Of a DNA stretch of 64,000 nucleotides, positions 45,024 through 54,641 are shown piece by piece. The DNA lies in contig CBFHWU010000027.1 of the NCBI GenBank assembly GCA_965659665.1, forward strand, positions 62,001 to 126,000, in the 5' to 3' direction. How positions within the stretch are numbered: the stretch's first letter is position 1; each line of letters opens with the position of its first letter. The DNA comes from CBFHWU01 sp965659665 (GTDB lineage Bacteria > Bacteroidota > Bacteroidia > Flavobacteriales > Flavobacteriaceae). The notes below the pieces were generated by a model. It was not told the DNA's origin. It saw only the letters and a program-made list of their open reading frames with translations, and made no database searches. A program made the translations under genes and the position numbers.

Positions 45024-45430
45024 CCAAAGTACAGCCTATTTATTGTAAAGGCTTGACAGTTATAACGGAATGGTAATTTTGGCATGAAATTTAAAACCAA
45101 TTATTGATCAAGCTTTAATGAGGCGTTTGTCAATCTTTTGTTTATTTTACTATTCTGGATAGAATAAAAAGAAACAAATTATGGAACGATTATCTCAAAG
45201 ATGTTTTTGATCTTAATAACGAGTTTATTTTAATAAATGTCTGAAAAATACAATTTCTAAGAAGGCTCCATCAAAAACTTCATTGATTTTGCATGACTTA
45301 ATTTCAGACTATTTAAAAGTAAGTTACTTGAAGAAATAGATGTTATGACTGGTATAAAAAAAACTTGTCAAAGAAGTCAAAACTCAGGAATAATGTTGTC
45401 GAAATTCGGTTTTAATAAAGTTTCCAGGTT
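45024..45430. other. Gene debris or non-coding DNA
   Basis: About 400 bases without a sustained frame. A plus-strand reading gives RNKLWNDYLKDVFDLNNEFI, protein-like but interrupted on both sides, so it may be eroded coding DNA. I cannot assign it. Confidence 0.35.
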
Positions 45431-45459
45431 TTGAAATCACACAAAATCAGCTATATTTG
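45431..45459 (+). promoter_or_regulatory. Promoter for the ABC/M1-peptidase operon
   Basis: TTG at 45431-45433, 18 bases, then TATATTTG at 45452-45459; 46 bases before the ATG. Marks the return to core genes. Confidence 0.6.
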
Positions 45460-45505
45460 TTAGAACTTATTTATTTAAATTCCTTTCACTAAAAATCAAT
45501 CATAG

Positions 45506-46375
45506 ATGTCATTAAAAATAAGCAATTTAAAAAAGCAATATAAAAACGGTGTTCTTGCACTTGACAACGTAAATCTTGAAATTGGTAAAGGAATGTTTGG
45601 TTTATTGGGTCCAAACGGTGCTGGTAAATCTTCGCTAATGCGAACGATTGCGACTTTACAACATCCCGACTCTGGAAGTATACATTTTGATGATATTGAT
45701 GTGTTGAATGATAACATTACTTTGCGTAAAACACTCGGTTATTTACCGCAATCTTTTGGAGTATATCCCAAAATGTCTGCTCAGAATTTATTGGATTATT
45801 TTGCTCAACTTAAAGGAATTGCCACAAAACAAGAACGAAATAAAATGGTTCAAACTTTATTGGAAATTACCAACCTTGAAGACTTTCGATACAAAGATGT
45901 TGCTGGGTTCTCTGGTGGGATGAAACAACGTTTTGGAATCGCACAATTATTATTAAATAATCCAAAACTCATCATAGTTGATGAACCTACTGCTGGATTA
46001 GATCCAGCTGAGCGCAAAAGATTTTTAAATGTATTACGTGAAGTGGGAACTGATTGTACCGTAATTTTTTCAACCCACATCGTGGATGATGTTAAAGAAC
46101 TGTGTAACGACATGGCTATTATGAATAAAGGAAAAATTCTTCAACACAAAACTCCTATAGATTCGGCTAAAGACTTGGAAGGACAGCTTTGGACTAAAAA
46201 AATAAATCGTGATGATTTAGAACAAATCGAATCTAAACACAATTTGCTTTCTTCTAATTATAACCCAGATGACTCGTTAACTATTCGTGTACACGCATTG
46301 GAAAAACCTGACGAAGATTTTATATCCACTCAACCCGATTTGGAAGATGTGTACTTTTTTGAATTAAACAAATAA
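45506..46375 (+). CDS. ABC transporter ATP-binding protein (ABC-2 type)
   Basis: The 289-residue ATPase has Walker A GLLGPNGAGKSSLMRT (about 32-47), Q-loop LPQSFG, signature FSGGMKQRFG, Walker B LIIVDEPTAGLDPAERKRF and switch His FSTHIV. A C-terminal extension (about 220-289) is typical of ABC-2/CcmA-type exporters. It partners the giant permease-peptidase encoded 17 bases downstream. Confidence 0.94.
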   Translation: MSLKISNLKKQYKNGVLALDNVNLEIGKGMFGLLGPNGAGKSSLMRTIATLQHPDSGSIHFDDIDVLNDNITLRKTLGYLPQSFGVYPKMSAQNLLDYFAQLKGIATKQERNKMVQTLLEITNLEDFRYKDVAGFSGGMKQRFGIAQLLLNNPKLIIVDEPTAGLDPAERKRFLNVLREVGTDCTVIFSTHIVDDVKELCNDMAIMNKGKILQHKTPIDSAKDLEGQLWTKKINRDDLEQIESKHNLLSSNYNPDDSLTIRVHALEKPDEDFISTQPDLEDVYFFELNK

Positions 46376-46392
46376 TTTAAACTTTTAGACCT

Positions 46393-49300
46393 ATGTTTTT
46401 AACGATCTTATTCCACGAGTTACGTTATTGGTTTAATAAACCGGCTACTTACATCTATGCGACTATTTTTTTCGCTATATCCGTATTAATTTCTTCTGCT
46501 TCAGCCGGAATTTTTGATTCCGTTAGTGTCACTACCGGATCCTCTTTTTTAGTCAATTCCCCAATTTCCATATTTGGCGCGTTTTCGTCCATAACAGTTT
46601 TTTTGTTTTTTCTTTTTCCCTCCATATTTGGGCTGTCAATTTTTAGAGATTTCAAATCTGAAATGCATAATTTACTCTATACCTATCCCTTCAAAAAATC
46701 TCATTTTCTGTTGGCAAAGTTTTTAAGTGCTTTTATTGTGGTTACCAGTATTATTATTCTTGCAGGTTTTGGAATTAGCATAGGATATACGTTACCAGGA
46801 ACCAACCCAGATATTGTAGGTCCTTTTGATCTCAACTCCTATTTGATTACATATTTTGTTTTTATTGTGCCCAATGTATTGTTGTTTGGGGCTTTGGTTT
46901 TTGCTGTAGTCACGTTTACTCGAAATATAGCTATTGGATTTATTTTGGTCTTGATGATGTTGTTGGTTAATGGCCTGACGGAAAGCTTTTTGAATGAGGA
47001 CAAATATATTTTATTAGCTTCATTATTAGATCCTTTTGGAGGTGCAGCTATTAGTTACTACACCAAATATTGGACTGTTGCTGAACAAAATGAACTCCCT
47101 TTACCACTTATCGGGTACGTTATTTATAATCGATTGATTTGGTTGGTTGTTTCCTTATTAATTTTTTGGAGAGTTTTTTCAGTATTTCAATTCCATCAAA
47201 ATCCATGGAGCTTTTCATTTAAAAAGAAAACCCATATTCGTTCAATAGCTGCCAAGCTTGGAAGTATTACACGTGTAGAATTACCAAAAGTTCAACGAGA
47301 TTACTCCACAAGACATCAACTGAGAGTGCTTTGGAAACTCTCAGTGGAAGATTTCAAATATATTGTAAAAAACTGGACGTTTCTAAGTATCGTATTTTTC
47401 GGCCTTTTACTTGTTTTGATAACTATTTCTGAAGTAGGAGGAATTATATTAGATACACCCACTTTGCCAGTGACTTGGAAGATGCTCCAAAATACGGGGG
47501 TATTCTCTTTATCTATAATTCTTTGTACGTTTTTGTATTCTGGATTTTTGTTAAACCGTTCAAAAGTGTCTAATATTAATCAATTGATTGATGTTAGTCC
47601 AATTTCTAATTGGATTTTGTGGGGTTCAAAGTTACTTGCTATCTTCAAGATGCAATTTATATTATTAATGGTGATGTTGGTTTCTGGAATTTTATTTCAG
47701 CTGTACAGCCAATTTTACCATTTTGAGCTAGATCTTTATTTATTTGAACTTTTCATCTTAAATTTTATTCGTTACGCGATCTGGGCATTATTAGCTTTTT
47801 TTATTCATATAATGATTCGTAACACGTATTTGGGATTCTTTATTTTGTTGGTTTTATTAATTGGGTTACCCTTATTGAGTTTGGCCGGAATTGAACAATC
47901 GGTTTTCAAATACAACTCAGGTGGAAGTTTGAATTATTCAGACATGAATGGCTACGGAACTTCTTTAATAGGGTTTTTCAAATATCGTATTTATTGGTTT
48001 TTTGGGGGGATTTCATTAGTGCTTTTAGCGGGACTATTTTTTGTCCGAGGATATATTAGTTCAGCCAAAGAAAGATTGCGTATTGCCGGTTCGCGCTTCA
48101 AAAGAAAAACAGCGATCAGTCTTGTAGTGTTCAGTGCGTTGTTTTTTGGTATGGGGACTTGGATTTACTATGATAATAATGTTTTGAACACTCGCTTTTC
48201 ATCCAAAGAAAGAGAAGAACAACGGGTTGAAGCCGAAAAAACATATAAAAGATATGAGTTGATGGCACAACCCAGAATAGTGTCCGTCGATGTTCACTTA
48301 GATTTGTACCCTGAATCTTACGATTTTAAGTCTAAAGGATCATTTCTGATGGTCAATAAAAGTCCCTCTATTATTGATACCCTTATCGTAAATCACAATG
48401 ATTATAAGAGTACTTTTTCCTTTAATAAAGAAGTAGAAATAGTTGTGGAAGATTCTCTTTATAATGTTGATATCTATAAACTTCAGCAACCCTTAATTCC
48501 TGGGGATAGTTTAACTTTAGAATTTCAGATTTCTAATAATCCTAATACTTTTTTTCGAAAAAATTCACCCGTCCGAAGAAATGGAACTTTTGTGAACAAC
48601 AGAAGCTTATTTCCCACATTGGGATATGATCCAAGTTTTGAATTGGTCGACGACAAAACTCGTGAGAAATACGATCTTCCACCTAATGATTTACGTCCCG
48701 ACCCATCCGCCCCTGGTGCCCGTGCAAATAATTATATTTCTAAAGATTCTGACTGGATTGACTTCGAAGCGACGGTAAGCACAAGTAAAGATCAAATTGC
48801 AATTGCTCCTGGGTATCTACAAAAAGATTGGATTGAAAATGATCGCAGGTACTTTCATTACAAAATGGATAGTAAGATTTTGAATTTTTATTCTTTTATT
48901 TCTGCCAAATATGAAGTGGTTCAAGATAAATGGAACGATGTTAACTTAGAAATTTATTATCATAAAGGACACGAATTTAATCTCGATCGTATGATGAAAG
49001 GGATGAAACATGCCTTGTCCTATAATAGTTCTGAATTTAGTCCTTATCAACACAAACAATTACGAATCATTGAGTTCCCAAAAACTAGTGGAACTTTTGC
49101 TCAAGCTTTTCCCAATACGGTGCCTTATTCAGAAGCCATAGGGTTTATTGCAGATGTCGATGAAGAAGGCAAGGAGGGAGTTGATTATCCATTCGCGATT
49201 ACCGCTCACGAAGTAGCGCATCAGTGGTGGGCTCATCAAGTTATTGGAGCTGACGTTCTAGGCTCAACAATGCTCTCTGAAAGTGTTTCAGAGTATTCCT

Positions 49301-50040
49301 CACTCAAAGTTCTTGAACGTGAATATGGAAAAGATCAAATGCGTACTTTCTTAAAAGAAGCTTTAGACAATTATTTGACAGGTCGAACTTTTGAATCAAA
49401 ACGAGAAAAACCATTAATGTACAATGACGGACAAGGGTACATTCACTACAACAAAGGGTCTCTCATTTTTTATGCTCTCAGCGATTACATTGGAGAAGAT
49501 AAATTCAATCGTGCATTACAAAACTTAGTCAAAGAAGTTCAATTTAAAGGTCCTCCATATCCCACTTCCATCCAAATGGTCGATTACATAAAAGAACAAG
49601 TTCCAGATACGTTATCCTATTTGGTTAAAGATATGTTTGAAACCATAACGTTGTACGATAATAAAGTTTACGAAGCTTCATATGAAATGCTTGAAAATGA
49701 TACCTACCGAGTTGATATTGAATTAATGGTTTCTAAATATAAGAACGACGAAAAAGGAAAACGTTTTTATGGCGAAAAAGAAGGCGACACCTTATCTTAT
49801 CAATCCGAAAAAATGTCAAAACCAATACTTTCCGAAAAACTCGGTGATTATATTGAAGTTGGTATTTTTGCCAAAGATGAAAACGAAGAAGAGGAAACCC
49901 TTTACTTAAAAAAGCATAAGTTTACGGAAATCAATAACACATTGTCTATTATAGTTCAGAAAGAACCTTTTGAAGCAGGAATTGACCCTCTAAACAAACT
50001 TATTGACATTAGCTCGGATGATAATCGTGTAAAACTATGA
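46393..50040 (+). CDS. ABC-2 permease fused to M1 family aminopeptidase
   Basis: The 1215-residue protein has two sets of about six membrane helices (about 15-270 and 330-595), then a large extracytoplasmic gluzincin domain. The zinc motif HEVAHQWWAH lies at 939-948, with the third ligand region SESVSEYSSLKVLE about twenty residues on. A segment resembling an M1 N-terminal beta domain lies at about 635-850. This fusion is recurrent in Bacteroidota. It may export and trim peptides, or couple transport to proteolysis; the substrate is unknown. It abuts the convergent umuD end with no gap. Confidence 0.93.
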   Translation: MFLTILFHELRYWFNKPATYIYATIFFAISVLISSASAGIFDSVSVTTGSSFLVNSPISIFGAFSSITVFLFFLFPSIFGLSIFRDFKSEMHNLLYTYPFKKSHFLLAKFLSAFIVVTSIIILAGFGISIGYTLPGTNPDIVGPFDLNSYLITYFVFIVPNVLLFGALVFAVVTFTRNIAIGFILVLMMLLVNGLTESFLNEDKYILLASLLDPFGGAAISYYTKYWTVAEQNELPLPLIGYVIYNRLIWLVVSLLIFWRVFSVFQFHQNPWSFSFKKKTHIRSIAAKLGSITRVELPKVQRDYSTRHQLRVLWKLSVEDFKYIVKNWTFLSIVFFGLLLVLITISEVGGIILDTPTLPVTWKMLQNTGVFSLSIILCTFLYSGFLLNRSKVSNINQLIDVSPISNWILWGSKLLAIFKMQFILLMVMLVSGILFQLYSQFYHFELDLYLFELFILNFIRYAIWALLAFFIHIMIRNTYLGFFILLVLLIGLPLLSLAGIEQSVFKYNSGGSLNYSDMNGYGTSLIGFFKYRIYWFFGGISLVLLAGLFFVRGYISSAKERLRIAGSRFKRKTAISLVVFSALFFGMGTWIYYDNNVLNTRFSSKEREEQRVEAEKTYKRYELMAQPRIVSVDVHLDLYPESYDFKSKGSFLMVNKSPSIIDTLIVNHNDYKSTFSFNKEVEIVVEDSLYNVDIYKLQQPLIPGDSLTLEFQISNNPNTFFRKNSPVRRNGTFVNNRSLFPTLGYDPSFELVDDKTREKYDLPPNDLRPDPSAPGARANNYISKDSDWIDFEATVSTSKDQIAIAPGYLQKDWIENDRRYFHYKMDSKILNFYSFISAKYEVVQDKWNDVNLEIYYHKGHEFNLDRMMKGMKHALSYNSSEFSPYQHKQLRIIEFPKTSGTFAQAFPNTVPYSEAIGFIADVDEEGKEGVDYPFAITAHEVAHQWWAHQVIGADVLGSTMLSESVSEYSSLKVLEREYGKDQMRTFLKEALDNYLTGRTFESKREKPLMYNDGQGYIHYNKGSLIFYALSDYIGEDKFNRALQNLVKEVQFKGPPYPTSIQMVDYIKEQVPDTLSYLVKDMFETITLYDNKVYEASYEMLENDTYRVDIELMVSKYKNDEKGKRFYGEKEGDTLSYQSEKMSKPILSEKLGDYIEVGIFAKDENEEEETLYLKKHKFTEINNTLSIIVQKEPFEAGIDPLNKLIDISSDDNRVKL

Positions 50041-50472
50041 TTATAATGATTTTAGAACATGAGTAACGATACCCCATATCAATAGCTCATTGTCTTCAGT
50101 CACTTGTATAGGACTGTATCTTTTGTTCTCTGGCATGAGCCAAACACAGTCCTTTTCGACTTTTAATCTTTTTACTGTAAATTCACCGTCAATAAAACAA
50201 ACCGCAATTTTACCGTCTTGAGGTTCTAGGCTTCGGTCAATAACTAATAAATCTCCATCGTCCAAACCTGCCCCTATCATAGATTGACCAGCGACACGCG
50301 CATAAAAAGTAGCGGCAGCATTCTTAACAACTGTTTTGTCTAAACTAATTCGAATCTCTTTAAAATCGTCTGCGGGAGAGGGAAACCCTGCCGAAACCCC
50401 TTCGGTAACCATCCAACTTCCCTGATCCGATGTGTCAGGACTATAAAAATGGAGTCGTTGTTTTTTATTCAA
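50041..50472 (-). CDS. umuD: UmuD-like S24 peptidase
   Basis: The 143-residue protein has FPSPADDFKEIRISLDKTVV, with the usual N-terminal part removed on RecA-stimulated self-cleavage. The catalytic Ser is in AGQSMIGAGLDDGDLLVID and the Lys in GEFTVKRLKVE. With UmuC it forms DNA polymerase V for translesion synthesis. It follows umuC by 18 bases in the same operon, the reverse of the enterobacterial order. Confidence 0.92.
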   Translation of the reverse strand: MNKKQRLHFYSPDTSDQGSWMVTEGVSAGFPSPADDFKEIRISLDKTVVKNAAATFYARVAGQSMIGAGLDDGDLLVIDRSLEPQDGKIAVCFIDGEFTVKRLKVEKDCVWLMPENKRYSPIQVTEDNELLIWGIVTHVLKSL

Positions 50473-50490
50473 TCTACAAAAATATTAGGT

Positions 50491-51753
50491 TCACAACTTG
50501 ACTCGTATCACATCCCGTATATCGGTGGTGTAACGAGGCGATAAATGTGCCTGTTTCATTTTGTAGGTTCGGTTCAAATCTTGATTGGCAATTTTTATTT
50601 TATGAGGGCCAAAGCGCTTGTGTACTTGGTCGATAGCTTGCATAAGTGCTTGGTGCTTGGGATTTTCTTCTTCAAAAAGAGTCAATTGGCGGTGTTGCTG
50701 AGGAACAATCCCCATCACGACAACTCCAGCTTTCTTATAGGAAATACCAGGCTTGTAAATAAGATCTAGTCCTCTGAGCGCTTGTTGACTGATTGTTAGG
50801 CTGGAATGTGTTGCAAAGGGTAAGCTGACTACCGTTCCATTTCGATATTGAGGGAGCTGAGCCATAAAAGGATTACTGCGTACAAAAATATAAATTGCAT
50901 GACAGCTACTACCCTGTTTACGCAGCTTTTCGGCACATAAACTTCCAAAAGTAGAGACGCGTTCACGTAGTTCGCGGTAATCAGTAATCATGTGCTCAAA
51001 ACTTCGCGTAGTTGCTATGGCTTTTTTGGGAGATGTAGCAAGTTCTAAGGGAATAGACGAGACCCCTTCTAAATCTTTTTTTAAGCGTAACCCTATTACA
51101 CTGAGATATTTACGAACCCATTGATCAGAGAGCTGTGTAAAATCATAAGCGCTTTTTATTCCTTGTAAAACCAATCTTTTGTTATGCTGTCGTCCGATAC
51201 CCCAAACGTCACCTACAGCAAGCCATTTCAAAGCTTTGGTACGTTTTTCTTCGTTATCAATCACATATATTCCTCCAGTTCGCTGAGCAAATTTTTTGGC
51301 TATCCGATTAGCTACTTTTGCCAATCCTTTACTGTGACCTAACCCAATGCTAACGGGCATACCTGTCCATTTGCGAACACGCTTTTGAATACGTTGAGCA
51401 TAGGCTTCAAGATCGTAACTCTCAAAACCTTCGAAATATAAAAAGGCTTCATCAATGCTATATACTTCTACTTGTGGAGTAAATTGCTTGAGCACTTCCA
51501 TGACCCGATGACTCATATCACCGTATAGTGGATAATTTGATGAAAAAACACAAACATTGTGCATTCTAAAAAAAGAATTGTATTGATGAGCAGGAGCACC
51601 CATCGGAAGACCAAGAGCTTTAGCTTCATTACTTCTCGCAATCACACAACCATCATTATTGGATAATATAGCAATGGGAACACCTTCCAGTTGAGGTTGA
51701 AAGATACGTTCACAAGAAGCATAAAAATTATTACAATCGACTAAAGCAAACAT
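50491..51753 (-). CDS. umuC: UmuC-like Y-family DNA polymerase (Pol V subunit)
   Basis: I chose ATG 51753 (TTG 51759 would overlap the -7 box), giving 420 residues. MFALVDCNNFYASCERIFQP holds the first catalytic Asp and EVYSIDEAFLYFEGF the YSIDEAF motif. A thumb/HhH region KWLAVGDVWGIGRQHNKRL and little-finger domain follow. A TAATTTTG box at 51764-51757 (minus strand) ends three bases before the ATG. I saw no clear LexA-type operator. Confidence 0.94.
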   Translation of the reverse strand: MFALVDCNNFYASCERIFQPQLEGVPIAILSNNDGCVIARSNEAKALGLPMGAPAHQYNSFFRMHNVCVFSSNYPLYGDMSHRVMEVLKQFTPQVEVYSIDEAFLYFEGFESYDLEAYAQRIQKRVRKWTGMPVSIGLGHSKGLAKVANRIAKKFAQRTGGIYVIDNEEKRTKALKWLAVGDVWGIGRQHNKRLVLQGIKSAYDFTQLSDQWVRKYLSVIGLRLKKDLEGVSSIPLELATSPKKAIATTRSFEHMITDYRELRERVSTFGSLCAEKLRKQGSSCHAIYIFVRSNPFMAQLPQYRNGTVVSLPFATHSSLTISQQALRGLDLIYKPGISYKKAGVVVMGIVPQQHRQLTLFEEENPKHQALMQAIDQVHKRFGPHKIKIANQDLNRTYKMKQAHLSPRYTTDIRDVIRVKL

Positions 51754-51833
51754 AACCAAAATTACATATTTTTTAGAAGACTAGAAAAGTGTTTTTTTGT
51801 AAAAAATTAACTTTTAAAAATAGATAAATAGTG

Positions 51834-51841
51834 TACTTTTG
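51834..51841 (+). promoter_or_regulatory. -7 element upstream of sucA
   Basis: TACTTTTG fits TAnnTTTG and ends 30 bases before the ATG. The -33 region reads TTT rather than TTG. It is divergent from the umuC box, about 70 bases away. Confidence 0.5.
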
Positions 51842-51871
51842 TTCATTACAACACGATGATATTGTTGTTCA

Positions 51872-54613
51872 ATGGATAAGTTTTCGTTTTTAAACGCCGC
51901 CCATACCGCTTATTACGCAGAGCTGTACGACCAATACCTGATTGATCCAGACGGTATCGAACCAAGTTGGCGTGCTTTTTTTCAAGGATTTGATTTTGGG
52001 TTTGAAGAAGCTCAACAAAACTCAGAAATAATTATTCCCGATCATATACTCAAAGAGTTTCAAGTCGTTAAACTAATTGACGCTTATAGAGGGAGTGGAC
52101 ATTTATTTACTAAAACCAACCCGGTAAGAGAGCGAAGGAGATATCGACCTACTTTGTCGATTGAAAATTTTGGACTTACCCAAGGTGATCTTACTACTAT
52201 TTTTAGTGCAGGAGAGGTCATAGGAATTGGAGCATCAACTCTGGCGGATATTATCATTCACTTAGAACGTATCTACTGTGATTCTATCGGTATCGAATAC
52301 ATGTACATTCGTCATCCTCAGCGCGTAAATTGGATTCAAAATTGGATCAATAAAAACGATAACCATTCCAATTTTATGCCTTCACAAAAAAAACATATTC
52401 TCAAAAAACTAACTGAAGCTGTTGCCTTTGAGAGTTTTTTACATACGAAATATGTTGGACAGAAACGATTTTCTCTCGAAGGAGGCGAATCTTTAATCCC
52501 TGCTCTTGATGCCCTTGTCGAAACAGCAGCCACTCTTGGCGTTGAAGAATTTGTGGTGGGAATGGCTCATCGTGGACGACTTAGTACTTTGACTAATATT
52601 TTTGGAAAGTCTGCAAAAGATATTTTTAGCGAATTTGACGGTAAAGATTACGAGGAAGAGGTTTTTGATGGGGATGTAAAATATCATCTTGGATGGACCT
52701 CCAATAGAACCACCGATTCAGGAATACGGGTCAATATGAACATTGCCCCTAACCCCTCTCACCTAGAAACAGTAAATACTGTAGTTGAAGGAATTGTTCG
52801 AGCAAAGCAAGATCGAAACTTTAAAGAACATCCCTACAAGGTATTACCAATATTAATCCACGGAGACGCAGCAGTGGCTGGACAAGGAGTGGTTTATGAA
52901 GTGGTACAAATGGCGCAATTAGATGGATATCGAACCTCTGGGACGATCCATATAATAGTTAATAATCAAATAGGTTTTACCACCAATTATTTGGATGGAC
53001 GTTCCAGCACATATTGTACAGACGTAGCAAAAACAACACTATGCCCTGTTTTACATATCAATGCGGATGATGTTGAAGCCGTGGTACACGCCATGCATTT
53101 TGCAATTGAATATCGAAATAAGTTTTCAAGAGATATTTTTATTGATCTTTTGGGTTATCGTAAATATGGACATAACGAGGGTGATGAACCTCGATTTACT
53201 CAGCCAAAATTATACAAGGCCATTGCACAACACCAAAACCCAAGAGATATTTATGCCGAAAAACTCATTGCGGAAGGAGTAGTCACTCGTCAAGATGTAC
53301 TTGACATTGAGGAAGATTACAAACTACGTATGGAGGAAAAGCTCAGCGACTCTCGTAAAGAAGATAAAACAGTTATTACTCCTTTTATGCAGGATGAATG
53401 GGAGGGTTTTGTGCGTGTCAAAGAGGATGCAATGGCTTATGTTGTCGATACAGCTTACCCTCTAAACAAGCTCAATCACATCGCTCAAGTTATTACTAAT
53501 CTACCTAAGGACAAGGTTTTTTTAAGAAAAGTCGTTCGGTTAATTGCTGATCGAAATAAAATGTACTTTGATAAAGATCAACTTGATTGGGGAATGGGAG
53601 AACTTTTGGCTTATGGTTCTTTATTGGAAGAGGGATTCAATGTTCGTATTTCAGGTCAAGATGTAGAAAGAGGAACTTTTTCTCATCGTCATGCTGTTTT
53701 AAAAGTGGAGGACTCAGAAGAAGAAGTGGTATTACTCAATTCAATTTCTAAACAACAAGGAAAGTTTGATATTTACAATTCTCTTTTATCAGAATACGGA
53801 GTCATGGGGTTTGATTACGGATACGCCCTGGCTAGCCCTAAAACTTTAACCATTTGGGAAGCTCAGTTTGGAGATTTTAGTAACGGTGCACAAATTATGA
53901 TTGATCAGTATTTGTCTTCAGCCGAAGACAAATGGAAACTCCAAAATGGGTTGGTCATGCTACTTCCTCACGGTTATGAGGGTCAAGGAGCAGAACACTC
54001 TTCGGCGCGAATGGAACGTTATTTACAGTTATGTGCCAAGGACAATATGTTTGTGGCTGATGTTTCAACTCCCGCAAATTTATTTCATATTCTTCGTCGT
54101 CAGCTTAAAGCGAACTACCGAAAACCATTAATCATATTTACCCCTAAAAGCTTATTGCGTCACCCAAGAGTCGTCTCTTCCATACGTGATTTTTCTGAAG
54201 GTCATTTTAAACCTCTTATCCCAGATGAGCTTGTTGATCAAAAGAAAGTCAAAACTCTTGTGTTTTGTACAGGTAAATTTTATTATGATTTGTATGATTT
54301 CCGACAAAAAAATCAAAGAGAGGACATTGCTCTTGTAAGATTAGAACAATTATTTCCACTTCCTTTTAATCAAATCAGAGCACAACTTTTTAAATATGCT
54401 GATGTAAAGGATGTTGTTTGGGCTCAAGAAGAACCACGTAACATGGGAGCATGGTCACATTTACTGTTGCATTTTCCTGAAGCTCAACACTTCAGACCTG
54501 CTACCCGTCGCTTTTATGGTGCTCCAGCGGCAGGGAGTTCAACACGATCCAAACGTCGTCATCAAGAAGTGATCGATTACGTTTTTGATAAAACTAAAAA
54601 TAATATGCGATAA
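51872..54613 (+). CDS. sucA: 2-oxoglutarate dehydrogenase E1 component
   Basis: The 913-residue thiamine-diphosphate enzyme starts with the E1o tail DKFSFLNAAHTAYYAELYDQ, which binds the E2 partner. Also seen are VGMAHRGRLSTLTNIFGK, the TPP/Mg block GDAAVAGQGVVYE with NNQIGFTT, the GYRKYGHNEGDEPRFTQP signature and the C-terminal MERYLQLCAKDNMFV. It decarboxylates 2-oxoglutarate in the TCA cycle. The length is usual. The E2 gene is 28 bases downstream, making a two-gene operon; E3 is elsewhere. Confidence 0.96.
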   Translation: MDKFSFLNAAHTAYYAELYDQYLIDPDGIEPSWRAFFQGFDFGFEEAQQNSEIIIPDHILKEFQVVKLIDAYRGSGHLFTKTNPVRERRRYRPTLSIENFGLTQGDLTTIFSAGEVIGIGASTLADIIIHLERIYCDSIGIEYMYIRHPQRVNWIQNWINKNDNHSNFMPSQKKHILKKLTEAVAFESFLHTKYVGQKRFSLEGGESLIPALDALVETAATLGVEEFVVGMAHRGRLSTLTNIFGKSAKDIFSEFDGKDYEEEVFDGDVKYHLGWTSNRTTDSGIRVNMNIAPNPSHLETVNTVVEGIVRAKQDRNFKEHPYKVLPILIHGDAAVAGQGVVYEVVQMAQLDGYRTSGTIHIIVNNQIGFTTNYLDGRSSTYCTDVAKTTLCPVLHINADDVEAVVHAMHFAIEYRNKFSRDIFIDLLGYRKYGHNEGDEPRFTQPKLYKAIAQHQNPRDIYAEKLIAEGVVTRQDVLDIEEDYKLRMEEKLSDSRKEDKTVITPFMQDEWEGFVRVKEDAMAYVVDTAYPLNKLNHIAQVITNLPKDKVFLRKVVRLIADRNKMYFDKDQLDWGMGELLAYGSLLEEGFNVRISGQDVERGTFSHRHAVLKVEDSEEEVVLLNSISKQQGKFDIYNSLLSEYGVMGFDYGYALASPKTLTIWEAQFGDFSNGAQIMIDQYLSSAEDKWKLQNGLVMLLPHGYEGQGAEHSSARMERYLQLCAKDNMFVADVSTPANLFHILRRQLKANYRKPLIIFTPKSLLRHPRVVSSIRDFSEGHFKPLIPDELVDQKKVKTLVFCTGKFYYDLYDFRQKNQREDIALVRLEQLFPLPFNQIRAQLFKYADVKDVVWAQEEPRNMGAWSHLLLHFPEAQHFRPATRRFYGAPAAGSSTRSKRRHQEVIDYVFDKTKNNMR

Positions 54614-54641
54614 ACGCGCAAGAATAAAAATCAAATTTACT

